Shown here in pieces: positions 1 to 7,820 of a stretch of 12,126 bases of DNA (positions within the stretch are counted from its first letter, which is position 1; every line of letters starts with the position of its first letter). The notes under the pieces are model-generated. The model was not told the origin of the DNA, made no database searches, and saw only the letters and a program-made list of their open reading frames with translations. Origin of the DNA: JAKAWQ01 sp035549615 (GTDB taxonomy: Bacteria; Pseudomonadota; Alphaproteobacteria; Acetobacterales; Acetobacteraceae); contig DASZQO010000173.1 in assembly GCA_035549615.1 (NCBI GenBank), forward strand, positions 1-12,126. The letters are read 5' to 3'. The position numbers and the translations under genes are program-made.

Positions 1-1407
1 GTCATAGGCGGCGAGAAGCCGATCGATCATTCTCCCGGTCACGAGCGGCATATCGCCGAGGCAGATGATCGCGCCCGCACATTCGGGCGGCACCGCCGCG
101 ACCCCGGCCTTGAGGCTCGCCGAGAGACCCTGGGCATAATCCGGCGCCTGGACGAATCGTACGGGCCGCCCGGCCAGGGCCCGCTCAATCTCCTCCGCCT
201 GATGGCCGGTCACCACCAGCACCGGCCGGGCAGCGGAAGAAAGCACATTGTCCACCACCCGGGTGATCATCGGCTTGCCGTTCTGGCCAGGCAGCAGCAG
301 CTTGTTGAGCGGCGCCATGCGCCGCGACCGGCCGGCCGCCAGGACAATGGCGGCAATGGCCGGCCGCGCGCGCGGGGCGGAGCCGATGCGCGGCGTGGCG
401 GGCGCGGCCGCGCGCGGCATCGGCCGTGTCTCGATCTCCTTGAGCAGCCCGCCGATCCCCATCGAAGCGATCTCGGCGGCGCCCACTTTCTCCCCGGCAA
501 ACAGGCGAGAGAGCACGAAATCGATGCCATTGATCTTCGGGCTGCGGGCGCAGCCAGGAAGAACCAGCGCCGGTTTTTCGCCGATCTCGCCGAGACAGAT
601 CAGATTCCCGGGATCAACCGGCATGCCGAAGTGAAGGATATGTCCGCCGGCCTGAACGATCCCTTCGGGGCCGACATCGCGCCGGTCTACCACCGCCGAG
701 GCGCCGGCCACGAGCAGGATATCCGCCCCCTCGGCGAGGAGCTTGCGCAGCGCCGCGGCAACCGGTTCGGCCATATGCTTCGCACGCAGCGGCGGCAGGA
801 GCGTGCCGGTGAGCGCCATGACGCGGGATTCCGTCGCCCGGATCGTATGCTCGATCGCGCTCTCTTTCATCCCCGGAAGCTCGGTCAGCACCAGCCCGAC
901 GCGGAGATGGCGGAAGGGCAGCAGCCGCAGCAGAGGCCGCTCCTGTCGGGAGAGGGTCTCCGCGACCGCGAGCGTGGTGCCCGGCACGGCAAAGGGAATG
1001 ATCTTGATGGTGGCGACCATCTCCTTTGGCGCAACCACGGCATGATCGGGCAGGGTGGCGAGTGTCAGCGCCTCGTCCAGCCGGTTCAGCCGCTCGATCT
1101 TGTCGGTATCGACGCGCAGCAGTCCCGGCGCTTCGGCATGGAGATTGACCCGCCCAGTTGCGGCGCGCGAGCGGCCGAGAAGGGGGGAGAGAAGGGCATT
1201 CGCCAGCCGGTCCGCCGCCACGTCCTCCGGCACGTCCCCCGGCTCGAGCCGGGCGGCGATCACATTCGGGTGCCCGGCCTCAGCGAGAGCGGCAATCGCC
1301 GCTTCGTCCAGCAGGGTGCCCTTGCGCAGCATCCGTCCGGCAAGGCGCAGGTTATGGGCGAGAATGGCTCCTTTCGCCTCCTCGAGCGGCAGGGAGCCGA
1401 AGATCAC
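1..1407 (-). CDS. Molybdopterin-binding domain fused to MobA/MocA-like nucleotidyltransferase (3' end outside window)
   Basis: I translated 469 codons from a GTG at 1407; the gene continues past the left edge. Residues about 1-330 resemble the MoeA/MogA molybdopterin-binding fold, with the stretch VAGASAVVDRRD near 233-244 and a PGCARSPKINGID stretch near 284-296. A basic, Ala/Pro-rich linker (about 329-350) follows. From about 351 a MobA/MocA-type nucleotidyltransferase begins: LAAGRSRRM (356-364), NKLLL (368-372) and CLGDMPLVT (449-457), whose Asp is the expected metal ligand. By family knowledge such proteins add CMP (MocA) or GMP (MobA) to molybdopterin; CMP is more likely next to XdhC and Cox proteins, which serve MCD-containing hydroxylases. 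The GTG overlaps the stop of the upstream XdhC gene as GTGA, implying translational coupling. The fusion is widely seen beside XdhC genes. Domain assignment is confident; exact nucleotide specificity is inferred. Confidence 0.85.
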   Translation of the reverse strand, partial: MIFGSLPLEEAKGAILAHNLRLAGRMLRKGTLLDEAAIAALAEAGHPNVIAARLEPGDVPEDVAADRLANALLSPLLGRSRAATGRVNLHAEAPGLLRVDTDKIERLNRLDEALTLATLPDHAVVAPKEMVATIKIIPFAVPGTTLAVAETLSRQERPLLRLLPFRHLRVGLVLTELPGMKESAIEHTIRATESRVMALTGTLLPPLRAKHMAEPVAAALRKLLAEGADILLVAGASAVVDRRDVGPEGIVQAGGHILHFGMPVDPGNLICLGEIGEKPALVLPGCARSPKINGIDFVLSRLFAGEKVGAAEIASMGIGGLLKEIETRPMPRAAAPATPRIGSAPRARPAIAAIVLAAGRSRRMAPLNKLLLPGQNGKPMITRVVDNVLSSAARPVLVVTGHQAEEIERALAGRPVRFVQAPDYAQGLSASLKAGVAAVPPECAGAIICLGDMPLVTGRMIDRLLAAYD

Positions 1408-2114
1408 GCCGCCGCTTTCTTGGCCGTGGCGGCGCCGCGCCGGACGGCGACCAGCTGGGCCAGGATCGAAAGCGCGATCTCGGGCGCGGTCACCGCCTCG
1501 ATATCGAGCCCCACCGGCCCATGGATGCGGGCAAGCGCGGCTTCGCCATGACCGAGCGCGCGCAGCCTCTGCAGCCGCGCGGCGTGGGTCCGGCGCGAGC
1601 CCAGGGCACCGATATAGAAAGCTTGGGATTTCAGCGCCCGGTCGAGCGCCGGATCGTCAAGCTTGGGATCGTGGGTCAGGGTGACGATGGCGCTCCGCGA
1701 ATCCGGCTGGAGCGCGTCGAGCGCCTCGTCCGGCCAGTCCGTCAGCACGGTGACATTGGGAAAGCGCTCGGGCGAGGCGAAGGAGCGGCGCGGATCGACG
1801 ACGATGAGAGCAAAGCCGAGCCCCACCGCCATCGGCAGGAGCGCCTGGGCGATATGCACGGCGCCGATGACGATCAGCCGCGCCGGCGGGTTGTGGGTAT
1901 GGAGAAACCACTGCTCCCCGCCAAGCGTGACCGTGCGGCTCTGATCCGCAGCGAGCGCCGCTTGCGCGGCCTCGTTGAGCTCCGCGGGCGCCGCGGGATC
2001 AGGCAGCAGGTGTTGGGCGCCGGCAAGCCCGGGCGGTGCCACGCGGGTCGCGAGAACGACTGGGCGAAGCTCCTTCTTGGCCGCCATCAGCGCCTGAGCG
2101 AGGGTGGGTGTCAC
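1404..2114 (-). CDS. XdhC-family protein, C-terminal (Rossmann) domain
   Basis: A 236-residue XdhC_C protein. XdhC proteins bind newly made molybdenum cofactor, help its sulfuration and hand it to the apo-hydroxylase in the cytoplasm. Visible marks are the PPARLIVIGAVHIAQAL stretch (77-92, the Rossmann glycine motif, with GAVH in place of the more usual GAGH), VVDPRRSFAS (105-114), TLTHDPKLDDPAL (146-158), IGALGSRRTH (168-177) and PVGLDIEAVTAPEIALSI (200-217), the last two being the family signature. The start is a GTG at 2114 that overlaps the previous gene's stop as GTGA; the stop overlaps the next start the same way. The N-terminal XdhC_CoxI domain is absent here and is supplied by the separate upstream gene, so the two probably work as a pair. 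Confidence 0.9.
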   Translation of the reverse strand: MTPTLAQALMAAKKELRPVVLATRVAPPGLAGAQHLLPDPAAPAELNEAAQAALAADQSRTVTLGGEQWFLHTHNPPARLIVIGAVHIAQALLPMAVGLGFALIVVDPRRSFASPERFPNVTVLTDWPDEALDALQPDSRSAIVTLTHDPKLDDPALDRALKSQAFYIGALGSRRTHAARLQRLRALGHGEAALARIHGPVGLDIEAVTAPEIALSILAQLVAVRRGAATAKKAAA

Positions 2115-2461
2115 GCGAGCTTCTCCACGAAAACTTTCACCTTGCCGCCGCAGGCGAGCCCGACCTCCCAGGCGCGCTCATTGCTCACGCCGAAATCGAG
2201 AAGCTGTGGCTTGCCGGTGCGAATGGTCTCGGCTGCGGCATCCGCCACCGCGCCCTCGATGCAGCCGCCGCTGACCGAGCCGGCCATCTTGCCTGAGAGG
2301 GTCACCGCGAGCTGGCTGCCGGCGGGGCGGGGCGAGCTGCCCCAGGTTTCGGTGACGGTGGCAAGCGCCACATCCTCTCCGGCGGCCCGCCAGGCCGCGG
2401 CAAGGCTCAGGATATCCTCGGCATCATCCGCGGATGGCGCTGCTGAAGCGATTTCACTCAT
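2111..2461 (-). CDS. XdhC-family protein, N-terminal (XdhC/CoxI) domain
   Basis: A 116-residue protein matching the N-terminal XdhC_CoxI domain alone. The diagnostic GSVSGGCIEGAV loop and the C-terminal GLACGGKVKVFVE strand are both present; in full-length XdhC/CoxF these cysteines and glycines sit in the cofactor-handling half. I chose the ATG at 2461 because it overlaps the coxE stop as ATGA, matching other junctions in this operon; an in-frame ATG at 2476 would reach further back into coxE. Its own TGA at 2113-2111 overlaps the GTG of the XdhC C-domain gene. The split of XdhC into two genes is known from Cox-type clusters, so this is not by itself a broken gene. Confidence 0.88.
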   Translation of the reverse strand: MSEIASAAPSADDAEDILSLAAAWRAAGEDVALATVTETWGSSPRPAGSQLAVTLSGKMAGSVSGGCIEGAVADAAAETIRTGKPQLLDFGVSNERAWEVGLACGGKVKVFVEKLA

Positions 2462-3684
2462 GAAACGATTCTCCATTCCTCCGCCACCCCCCCGCGTGCC
2501 ATCGGCGCTGGCTTTGAGAGAAGGGTGACGAGTTCGCGCAGGCTTTCCAGATTGTGCACCGGGCGGAATTCGTCCACGTACGGCAGCATTGCGCGGATGC
2601 CCTGCGAACGCGGCGAAAACCCCTCCCAGCGCAGCAGCGGGTTGAGCCAGATCAGGCGGCGGCAGGAGCGGTGCAGCCGGTCCATGTTCTCGGCAAGCCC
2701 GTGCGCGCCGTCGCGGTCGAGCCCGTCAGAGACGAGCAGCACGACCGCGCCCTGGGCAAGGACGCGGCGGGCCCAGAAACGGTTGAAGGTGGCCAGCGCC
2801 TCGCCGATGCGGGTGCCGCCCGACCAGTCGGGGACGATATGCGCGACCATCTGGAAGGCGATTTCCGGGTCGCGATGGCGGAGCTGGCGGGTGATGTTGG
2901 AAAGCCGCGTGCCGAAGAGAAAAACATGCACGCGCTCGCGGAGATTTGCCACCGCATGAACGAAATGCAGCAAAATTTGCGCGTAGCGGGCCATCGAGCC
3001 GCTGATGTCGCAGATGACGACGAGCGGTGGGGCGCGGGTCACGCGCCGGCGCCGGGCCAGGCGGAGAATCTCGCCGCCCTGGCGAAGGCTAGCGTGGAGC
3101 GTGCCGGCGAGATCGATTTCGGGCCCGGCGGGATCGGCACGGCGGCGGCGGGTGCGGCGCATATCAAGCGGCAGGGCGAGGCGGCGGATCTCCGCTTTCG
3201 CCAGGGCGATCTCGGCCGCGCTCATGGCTTCGAAATCAAGCGTCTGAAGACGTTCCCTCTCGCTTGCCGAGAGCACGGCGTCGATTCGCGGCGGTGGCTC
3301 CTCGCCGCGTGGCCGATGCGTGCGCGGCGGCGAAAACGCCTCCTGGAGCCGCCGGCTGCCCGGCGTCGGGCGCGCCGGCTTCGGCTTCTCAGCTTGCAGC
3401 AGGCCGAGCGCCGCGTCCTGGCGGAGCGCCTCTGGGTTGCGCCAGAAGAGGGCGAAGGCGCGGTCGAAGATTTCCTGCTGCTCACGCCTTCGCACCATGG
3501 TCGCCGACAAGGCCGTGCGCATCTCCTCGCGCGCGCCGAGATCGATCCAGCCAAGCGCCTGCTGGGCGGCGAGAATTTCGGGCGTCCCCACGGCCAGACC
3601 GGCGCGGCGCAGCAGGCGGGCGAAATGCATGACGTTGGCCGCAAGCCGCCCGCCCCCGGATTGCGGAGGCGAGAGCTCGTTCAT
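2458..3684 (-). CDS. coxE: CoxE-like VWA-domain protein
   Basis: A 408-residue protein of the CoxE family (von Willebrand factor A domain). The first 110 residues are helical, a basic linker runs from about 100 to 220, and the VWA domain occupies about 220-390. A complete metal-ion-dependent adhesion site is visible: DISGS (226-230), the threonine in SGGTRIG (T291) and SDG (319-321). By family knowledge CoxE works with the MoxR AAA ATPase CoxD in assembling the [CuSMoO2] or related cofactor of CO dehydrogenase-type enzymes, at or near the inner face of the membrane. The start ATG overlaps the stop of coxD as ATGA (3684-3681), the usual coxD-coxE order. Which hydroxylase it serves is not shown by the window. 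Confidence 0.9.
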   Translation of the reverse strand: MNELSPPQSGGGRLAANVMHFARLLRRAGLAVGTPEILAAQQALGWIDLGAREEMRTALSATMVRRREQQEIFDRAFALFWRNPEALRQDAALGLLQAEKPKPARPTPGSRRLQEAFSPPRTHRPRGEEPPPRIDAVLSASERERLQTLDFEAMSAAEIALAKAEIRRLALPLDMRRTRRRRADPAGPEIDLAGTLHASLRQGGEILRLARRRRVTRAPPLVVICDISGSMARYAQILLHFVHAVANLRERVHVFLFGTRLSNITRQLRHRDPEIAFQMVAHIVPDWSGGTRIGEALATFNRFWARRVLAQGAVVLLVSDGLDRDGAHGLAENMDRLHRSCRRLIWLNPLLRWEGFSPRSQGIRAMLPYVDEFRPVHNLESLRELVTLLSKPAPMARGGVAEEWRIVS

Positions 3685-4577
3685 GCGGCGGCTTCTTGCG
3701 CCTCGGCCACCAGGCGCGCTGCCTCAGCCCCGCGAATTTTCGCGATATCGTCTTGATATTTTAACAAAACGCCCAGCGTCTCGTCGACCACCTCGGGATT
3801 GAGCTCGCGCTGATCGAGAGCCTGGAGCGCCCCGGCCCAGTCGATCGTCTCGGCAACGCCGGGCAGCTTGAAGAGATCCTCCCCGCGCAGCTTCTGGACA
3901 AAGGCGACCACCTCGGCGGACAGCCGCTCCGGCACGCCGGGCGCCTTGCGTGCGAGGATCGCCCGCTCTCGCGCGCTGTCCGGATAATTGACCCAGTGAT
4001 AAAGGCAGCGGCGGCGGATGGCGTCATGCACCTCGCGCGTACGGTTGGAGGTGAGGATCACCACCGGCGGCGTGCGGGCGTGAATCGTGCCGAATTCGGG
4101 GACCGTGATCTGGAAATCGGCGAGCAGCTCGAGCAGGAAGGCCTCGAACGGCTCGTCGGCGCGGTCGAGCTCGTCGATCAGCAGAACCGCGGGCGGCTGG
4201 TCGGGGTCGATCGCCGAGAGAAGGGGCCGCTCCAGAAGAAAGGGGCGGGCATAGATATCGCTCTCAAGCCGTTCGCGGTCGGTTTCGCCGGCGGCCTCGG
4301 CAAGGCGGATCGCCATCAGCTGCCGTGCGTGATTCCACTCATAGGCGGCCGCCGCGAGATCGAGCCCGTCATAGCATTGCAGGCGGACCAGCCTTCGCCC
4401 GAGCCCGGCCGCCAGCACTTTCGCAATCTCGGTCTTGCCGGTGCCCGGCTCGCCTTCAAGGAAAAGCGGGCGCTCCATGCGGAGCGCGAGATGAACGGTG
4501 GTAGCCAGGGCACGGTCGGCGAGGTAGTCGTGCTTGGCGAGAAGGGCGCTGGTGGCGCTGACGGAGGCGGGCTTCAC
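3681..4577 (-). CDS. coxD: CoxD-like MoxR-family AAA+ ATPase
   Basis: A MoxR-type AAA+ ATPase of 298 residues. Walker A is GEPGTGKT (42-49), Walker B is VLLIDE (131-136), sensor 1 is the Asn of ILTSN (174-178), and an RRR arginine cluster (188-190) gives an arginine finger candidate. Such ATPases act as chaperones together with a VWA partner, here coxE directly downstream; CoxD of Oligotropha is known to act in building the CO dehydrogenase active site. The reading frame is open back to an ATG at 4640, but that would overlap the membrane tail of coxG by 61 bases and add an atypical basic leader. I therefore prefer the GTG at 4577, two bases after the coxG stop. Start choice is moderately certain; function class is firm. 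Confidence 0.9.
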   Translation of the reverse strand: MKPASVSATSALLAKHDYLADRALATTVHLALRMERPLFLEGEPGTGKTEIAKVLAAGLGRRLVRLQCYDGLDLAAAAYEWNHARQLMAIRLAEAAGETDRERLESDIYARPFLLERPLLSAIDPDQPPAVLLIDELDRADEPFEAFLLELLADFQITVPEFGTIHARTPPVVILTSNRTREVHDAIRRRCLYHWVNYPDSARERAILARKAPGVPERLSAEVVAFVQKLRGEDLFKLPGVAETIDWAGALQALDQRELNPEVVDETLGVLLKYQDDIAKIRGAEAARLVAEAQEAAA

Positions 4578-4579
4578 GT

Positions 4580-5197
4580 TCAGAGATAGCTTCCGAAGAG
4601 CAGCAGGATGATGGCGAGACAGATGACCCCGGCGATCCACACGACCATCGGTATACCCAGGGGTTGGAGCGAAAGTTTTGGCTGGCCCGCCCCCGCCAGA
4701 GCCCGCGCTTCGCCGGACAATGGGGTGCCGGCGGCAGCTTCCGCCAGCGCGGCCTCCGGCGGGCTTAATGCTGAAACGAAACGGTCAAAGAAACTGTCGG
4801 CCATCTGCTTGGCCGTGGCGTCGATCAGGCGGGCGCCGAGCTGGGCGATCTTGCCGCCGACCTGGGCCTTGACGTCATAGCGCAGCCTCGTGCCCTCGCC
4901 GTCATCTTCGAGATGGACCGTTGCCCCGCCTTTGGCGAACCCTGCCACGCCACCCTGACCTTCCCCGCCGATCGTGTAGCCATTGGGTGGATCGAGGTCC
5001 GAGAGCGTGACCTTGCCGTTGAAGCGCGCCGAGATCGGGCCGATGCGGACGGAGGCGGTCGCTTTCATCTCGGTGTCGGAGAGTTTTTCGAGGCTTTCGC
5101 AGCCAGGGATCGCGGCCTTGAGCACGTCGGGGTCGTTCAAGGCGTCCCACACTTTCCGGCGCGGCGCAGGAATATGCCGCTCGCCCGTCATTTCCAT
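4580..5197 (-). CDS. coxG: CoxG-like SRPBCC protein with C-terminal membrane anchor
   Basis: A 205-residue CoxG-family protein, first gene of the leftward operon. Residues 1-145 form the SRPBCC/START-like fold (ligand-binding helix-grip), with family features such as the N-terminal VWDALNDPDVLKAAIPGCES stretch and the GGKIAQLGARLI stretch. An Ala-rich linker follows, then a single hydrophobic helix at the C-terminus (VVWIAGVICLAIILLLFG), probably a tail anchor. CoxG in Oligotropha recruits CO dehydrogenase to the cytoplasmic membrane, and recent family work links CoxG to quinone handling. I chose the ATG at 5197 because GGAGAG lies eight bases upstream; the GTG at 5206 would be too close to it. 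The gene opposes the divergent antiporter gene across 229 bases. Confidence 0.88.
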   Translation of the reverse strand: MEMTGERHIPAPRRKVWDALNDPDVLKAAIPGCESLEKLSDTEMKATASVRIGPISARFNGKVTLSDLDPPNGYTIGGEGQGGVAGFAKGGATVHLEDDGEGTRLRYDVKAQVGGKIAQLGARLIDATAKQMADSFFDRFVSALSPPEAALAEAAAGTPLSGEARALAGAGQPKLSLQPLGIPMVVWIAGVICLAIILLLFGSYL

Positions 5198-5205
5198 CGC
5201 AAGCA

Positions 5206-5211
5206 CTCTCC
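5206..5211 (-). promoter_or_regulatory. Ribosome binding site of coxG
   Basis: Read on the minus strand this is GGAGAG with an 8-base spacer to the ATG at 5197. It decides between three nearby in-frame starts (5206, 5197, 5191) in favour of 5197. Confidence 0.6.
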
Positions 5212-5245
5212 ATTACGCGCCGCGGACGTTACTGGGAGGGGTCTC

Positions 5246-5291
5246 AACTGGCAACCAAGCCAGGCGCCAGAGCCGGCTCCCTTTGCCAGTT
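5246..5291. repeat. Inverted repeat (9-bp perfect arms) in coxG/antiporter intergenic region
   Basis: The arms AACTGGCAA (5246-5254) and TTGCCAGTT (5283-5291) are perfect reverse complements separated by 28 bases. The right arm is partly duplicated, since a second TTGCCAGT starts at 5290. No U-run follows, so it is not a typical Rho-independent terminator; it lies between divergent genes where none is expected. It sits before the repeated element at 5321 just as another inverted repeat sits before the copy at 11297. Confidence 0.6.
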
Positions 5292-5320
5292 GCCAGTGCT
5301 CCCGCCCCCCGTTCCGGCCA

Positions 5321-5355
5321 TTTGTTTTCTTGCGTGATTGAGACCTCCGCTCACC
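5321..5355 (+). repeat. Dispersed intergenic element, copy 1
   Basis: The core at 5321-5346 (TTTGTTTTCT, then TGCGTGATTG, then AGACCT) matches 11297-11322 at 24 of 26 bases. It is followed by CCGCTCACC, so GTGATTGAG and CTCAC form an imperfect inverted repeat. Both copies lie in intergenic DNA in the same orientation upstream of a plus-strand gene. It could be a promoter/operator for the antiporter gene or a member of an extragenic repeat family; the sequence alone does not decide. Confidence 0.55.
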
Positions 5356-5426
5356 ACCCGCGCCGAGGCCGCCGGCTGCCAGGGCTTGCGCAGCCGCCGG
5401 CGAGGCTGGCTCGGCCCGCCTGCCGG

Positions 5427-6836
5427 ATGACGAGATGGGCATGGGCTCTCACCATTGCCATGGTCCTGCCGCCAGTCTCGGCCGCGGCGGCGGTGGGCGG
5501 GGCGAAGCCAGACGCTCTCTCGTCCGCGCCATCACTTGCCTGGGGGCTTCCCTTCGCCGCCCTGCTGGTTGCGATCGCGTTCGGGCCGATGCTTGCGCCA
5601 CGCATCTGGCATCGCCGCGCCCGATGGGTCATGTCGGGGTGCATCCTCGCATTGCTGCTGCCCGAGGCGCTCATCTTCGGCCCGGCAGAGGCCGCAGCCG
5701 CGCTTGCGCGCGCCGTGGTCGAGGAATACCTGCCCTTCATCACCCTGCTTCTCGCCCTCTACACGGCCGCGGGCGGGGTCTTCGTTGCCGGCGGACCGTG
5801 GGGACGGCCGGCGGGCAACACGGCGTTGCTGGCGCTCGGCACGCTCCTCGGCGGCATCGTCGGCACCACGGCTGCTTCGATGGTGCTGATCCATCCGCTG
5901 CTCGCCGCCAATGGCCATCGCCGCCGCAAGGGGCACCTCGTTGTGTTCTTCATTGTGCTGGTGGCCAATGCCGGGGGCGCGCTGAGCCCGATCGGCAATC
6001 CGCCGCTCTATGTCGGGTTCCTCGAAGGGGTGCCATTCTTCTGGCCGCTGCAGACCCTCTGGCCGGCGCTGCTGCTGCTGAGCGCCCCGCTGCTCGCAGG
6101 CTTCTATCTGCTCGACCGCCGGCTCGCCGCGAAAGAAGGGCCAGTGCCGAGCCGCCAGCCCCGGCCGCTCCGGCTGCGCGGCGCGGTCAATCTGCTGTTG
6201 ATCCTGCTGGTCGCGCTCGCCGTCGTCATGTTCGGCATTTGGCCGGACGGTTCGCTCGCCCTCCCTGGCGGGCGGCTTCCTCTCGGGCGCGTGCTGAGCG
6301 TGCTCGTCTCGCTCGCCGCCACCCTGGTTTCGGTCCGGATCACGCCGCGCTCCGTGCGCCGTCGCAACATGTTTTCCTGGGCGCCGATCCTCGAAGTGGC
6401 GGAGCTTTTCGCGGCGATCTTCATCACCATCGGCCCGGTGCTGGCGATGCTGCACGCAGGGATGGCCGGGCCGCTTGGCGGCCTGCTCCGGCGGGTCGGG
6501 GGGGCGGAGGGCACACCGAATCCCGCCGCCTATTTCTGGCTTACCGGCCTGCTTTCGGCATTCCTCGACAATGCGCCGACCTATCTCGTCTTCTTCGGCA
6601 TGGCGGGGGGGGATGCGGCAATGCTTACCGGCCCGCTCGCGCGCACGCTCATGGCGGTCTCGGCCGGCGCGGTCTTCTTTGGCGGGCTCACCTATATCGG
6701 CGCGGCCCCCAATCTCCTCATTCGGGCCATCGCCGCGCGCCGCGGGGTACGCATGCCGGGATTTTTCGGCTATTGCGGCGCGGCGGTGCTGGTGCTTGCC
6801 GTGCCGCTCTTGCTCGTCACGCTCGTCTTTTTCTGA
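5427..6836 (+). CDS. Putative sodium/proton antiporter (NhaD/ArsB ion-transporter superfamily)
   Basis: A 469-residue polytopic membrane protein. After a hydrophobic N-terminal segment ending AAAA (about 1-22, signal-like or first helix) I count roughly ten to twelve hydrophobic stretches. Family marks are SPIGNPPLYVGFL (187-199) in the first half and FLDNAPTYLVFF (379-390) plus YIGAAPNLLI (423-432) in the second half; these are the paired half-helix motifs of the NhaD/citrate-type ion transporter superfamily. Proteins of this group are annotated as Na+/H+ antiporters; a carboxylate substrate cannot be excluded. I chose the ATG at 5427 because translation upstream is low-complexity Arg/Pro-rich; no strong ribosome site is seen there. 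A run of eight G at 6605-6612 lies in the coding frame. The next gene starts 33 bases on, so the two may be co-transcribed. Confidence 0.8.
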   Translation: MTRWAWALTIAMVLPPVSAAAAVGGAKPDALSSAPSLAWGLPFAALLVAIAFGPMLAPRIWHRRARWVMSGCILALLLPEALIFGPAEAAAALARAVVEEYLPFITLLLALYTAAGGVFVAGGPWGRPAGNTALLALGTLLGGIVGTTAASMVLIHPLLAANGHRRRKGHLVVFFIVLVANAGGALSPIGNPPLYVGFLEGVPFFWPLQTLWPALLLLSAPLLAGFYLLDRRLAAKEGPVPSRQPRPLRLRGAVNLLLILLVALAVVMFGIWPDGSLALPGGRLPLGRVLSVLVSLAATLVSVRITPRSVRRRNMFSWAPILEVAELFAAIFITIGPVLAMLHAGMAGPLGGLLRRVGGAEGTPNPAAYFWLTGLLSAFLDNAPTYLVFFGMAGGDAAMLTGPLARTLMAVSAGAVFFGGLTYIGAAPNLLIRAIAARRGVRMPGFFGYCGAAVLVLAVPLLLVTLVFF

Positions 6837-6857
6837 GTCACGTTTTTCTGAGGCACG
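6828..6857 (+). repeat. 15-bp tandem duplication across the antiporter stop codon
   Basis: TTTTTCTGAGTCACG (6828-6842) is followed at once by TTTTTCTGAGGCACG (6843-6857), 14 of 15 bases identical. The first unit carries the antiporter's TGA stop, the second a spare copy of the same triplet. It looks like a recent slippage duplication in the short gap before the PrpB-type gene. Confidence 0.8.
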
Positions 6858-6869
6858 GGGGAAAAGAGG

Positions 6870-7772
6870 ATGCCCTATCTGGTTGCGGCCGATCTGCCGT
6901 CCCCGCCGGCGGGCGAGCGGTTCCGCGCCTTGCTGGCGGAAGGCGGGATTCTCGGAATCCCGGGGGCGCAGAACGGGCTCGCGGCCTTGCAGGCGCGGGC
7001 AGCGGGATTTTCCGCCGTCTATCTTTCCGGCGCGGCGATGAGCGCCTCGATGGGCCTGCCCGATCTCGGCGTGATCACGGTGGAGGATGTCTGCTTCTTC
7101 ATCCGCCAGGTGGCGCGGGCTTCCGGCCTGCCGGTGCTGGTGGACGGCGATACCGGCTATGGCGAGGCGCTCAATGTGATGAACATGGTCCGCAGCTTCG
7201 AGGATGCGGGCGCCGCGGCCGTGCATATCGAGGACCAGATTCTGCCCAAGAAATGCGGGCATCTGAACGACAAGAAGCTCGCCACGCCACAGGAGATGGC
7301 AGCGAAGGTGGCGGCCGCGGCCAAGGCGCGGCGGCATCTCTACATCATTGCGCGGACCGACGCGGCGGCGAGCGAAGGGATCGAAGGGGCGGTCGCGCGG
7401 GCGAAGCTCTATCTCTCCGCCGGCGCGGATGCGATCTTTCCCGAGGCGCTGAGCTCACCCGCGATGTTCCGCGCCTTCGCCGCGCAGATGCCGGGGGTGA
7501 CGCTGCTCGCCAACATGACCGAGTTCGGCCGCACGCCCTTCATCACCGCTGAGGAATTCCGCGAGATGGGCTACCGGATGGTGATCTGGCCGGTGAGCAG
7601 CCTGCGCGTGGCGGCGCATGCCCAGGCCGAGCTTTATGCCGTGATCCGGCGTGACGGGGAGACGCGGGCGATGCTGCCGCGCATGCAGACGCGCGCCGAG
7701 CTCTACGCGACAATCGGCTATGAGGAATACGAAGCGCTCGATGCCTCGATCGTCAGAACGGTGCTTCCTTAA
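6870..7772 (+). CDS. prpB: Methylisocitrate lyase / PEP mutase-ICL family enzyme
   Basis: A 300-residue (beta/alpha)8 enzyme of the isocitrate lyase/PEP mutase superfamily. The catalytic-loop motif KKCGH (127-131), with the cysteine as general acid, is intact, as are the Mg2+-binding GDTGYG (93-98), HIED (119-122) and ARTDA (161-165) stretches, SGAAMSASMG (53-62) near the substrate and ANMTEFG (214-220). PrpB cleaves 2-methylisocitrate to pyruvate and succinate in the methylcitrate cycle of propionate use. Length fits PrpB (about 295). The start ATG at 6870 has a G-rich ribosome site (GGGGG, 6857-6861) eight bases upstream. No prpC or prpD is adjacent, so a related lyase role (oxaloacetate or other 2-substituted malate/citramalate cleavage) is possible. 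Confidence 0.88.
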   Translation: MPYLVAADLPSPPAGERFRALLAEGGILGIPGAQNGLAALQARAAGFSAVYLSGAAMSASMGLPDLGVITVEDVCFFIRQVARASGLPVLVDGDTGYGEALNVMNMVRSFEDAGAAAVHIEDQILPKKCGHLNDKKLATPQEMAAKVAAAAKARRHLYIIARTDAAASEGIEGAVARAKLYLSAGADAIFPEALSSPAMFRAFAAQMPGVTLLANMTEFGRTPFITAEEFREMGYRMVIWPVSSLRVAAHAQAELYAVIRRDGETRAMLPRMQTRAELYATIGYEEYEALDASIVRTVLP

Positions 7773-7802
7773 GGGATGATGCCGGTTTGAGCCGGGACGA
7801 AT

Positions 7803-7820
7803 CCTTCGACCGGCCGAAGG
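7803..7820 (+). promoter_or_regulatory. Hairpin overlapping the ribosome site of the DUF192 gene
   Basis: CCTTCG (7803-7808) and CGAAGG (7815-7820) form a 6-bp perfect stem with a 6-base loop. The right arm covers part of GAAGGGAG (7816-7823), the ribosome site for the ATG at 7833. Folding in mRNA could limit access. No T-run follows, so a terminator is unlikely. Confidence 0.35.

Noticed and set aside
202..2528. Long plus-strand frames opposite the XdhC/MobA genes
   Set aside because: Low-complexity Arg/Gly/Ala translations; the minus strand carries recognisable families across the whole stretch.
5532..7337. 601-residue minus-strand open frame
   Set aside because: It lies antisense to the antiporter and PrpB genes, is rich in Arg/Glu/Gln/His without domains, and follows from high third-position GC in the real genes.
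5435..7552. 705-residue plus-strand frame overlapping the antiporter and prpB
   Set aside because: A shifted-frame shadow, Arg/Gly-rich, with no membrane segments or motifs.
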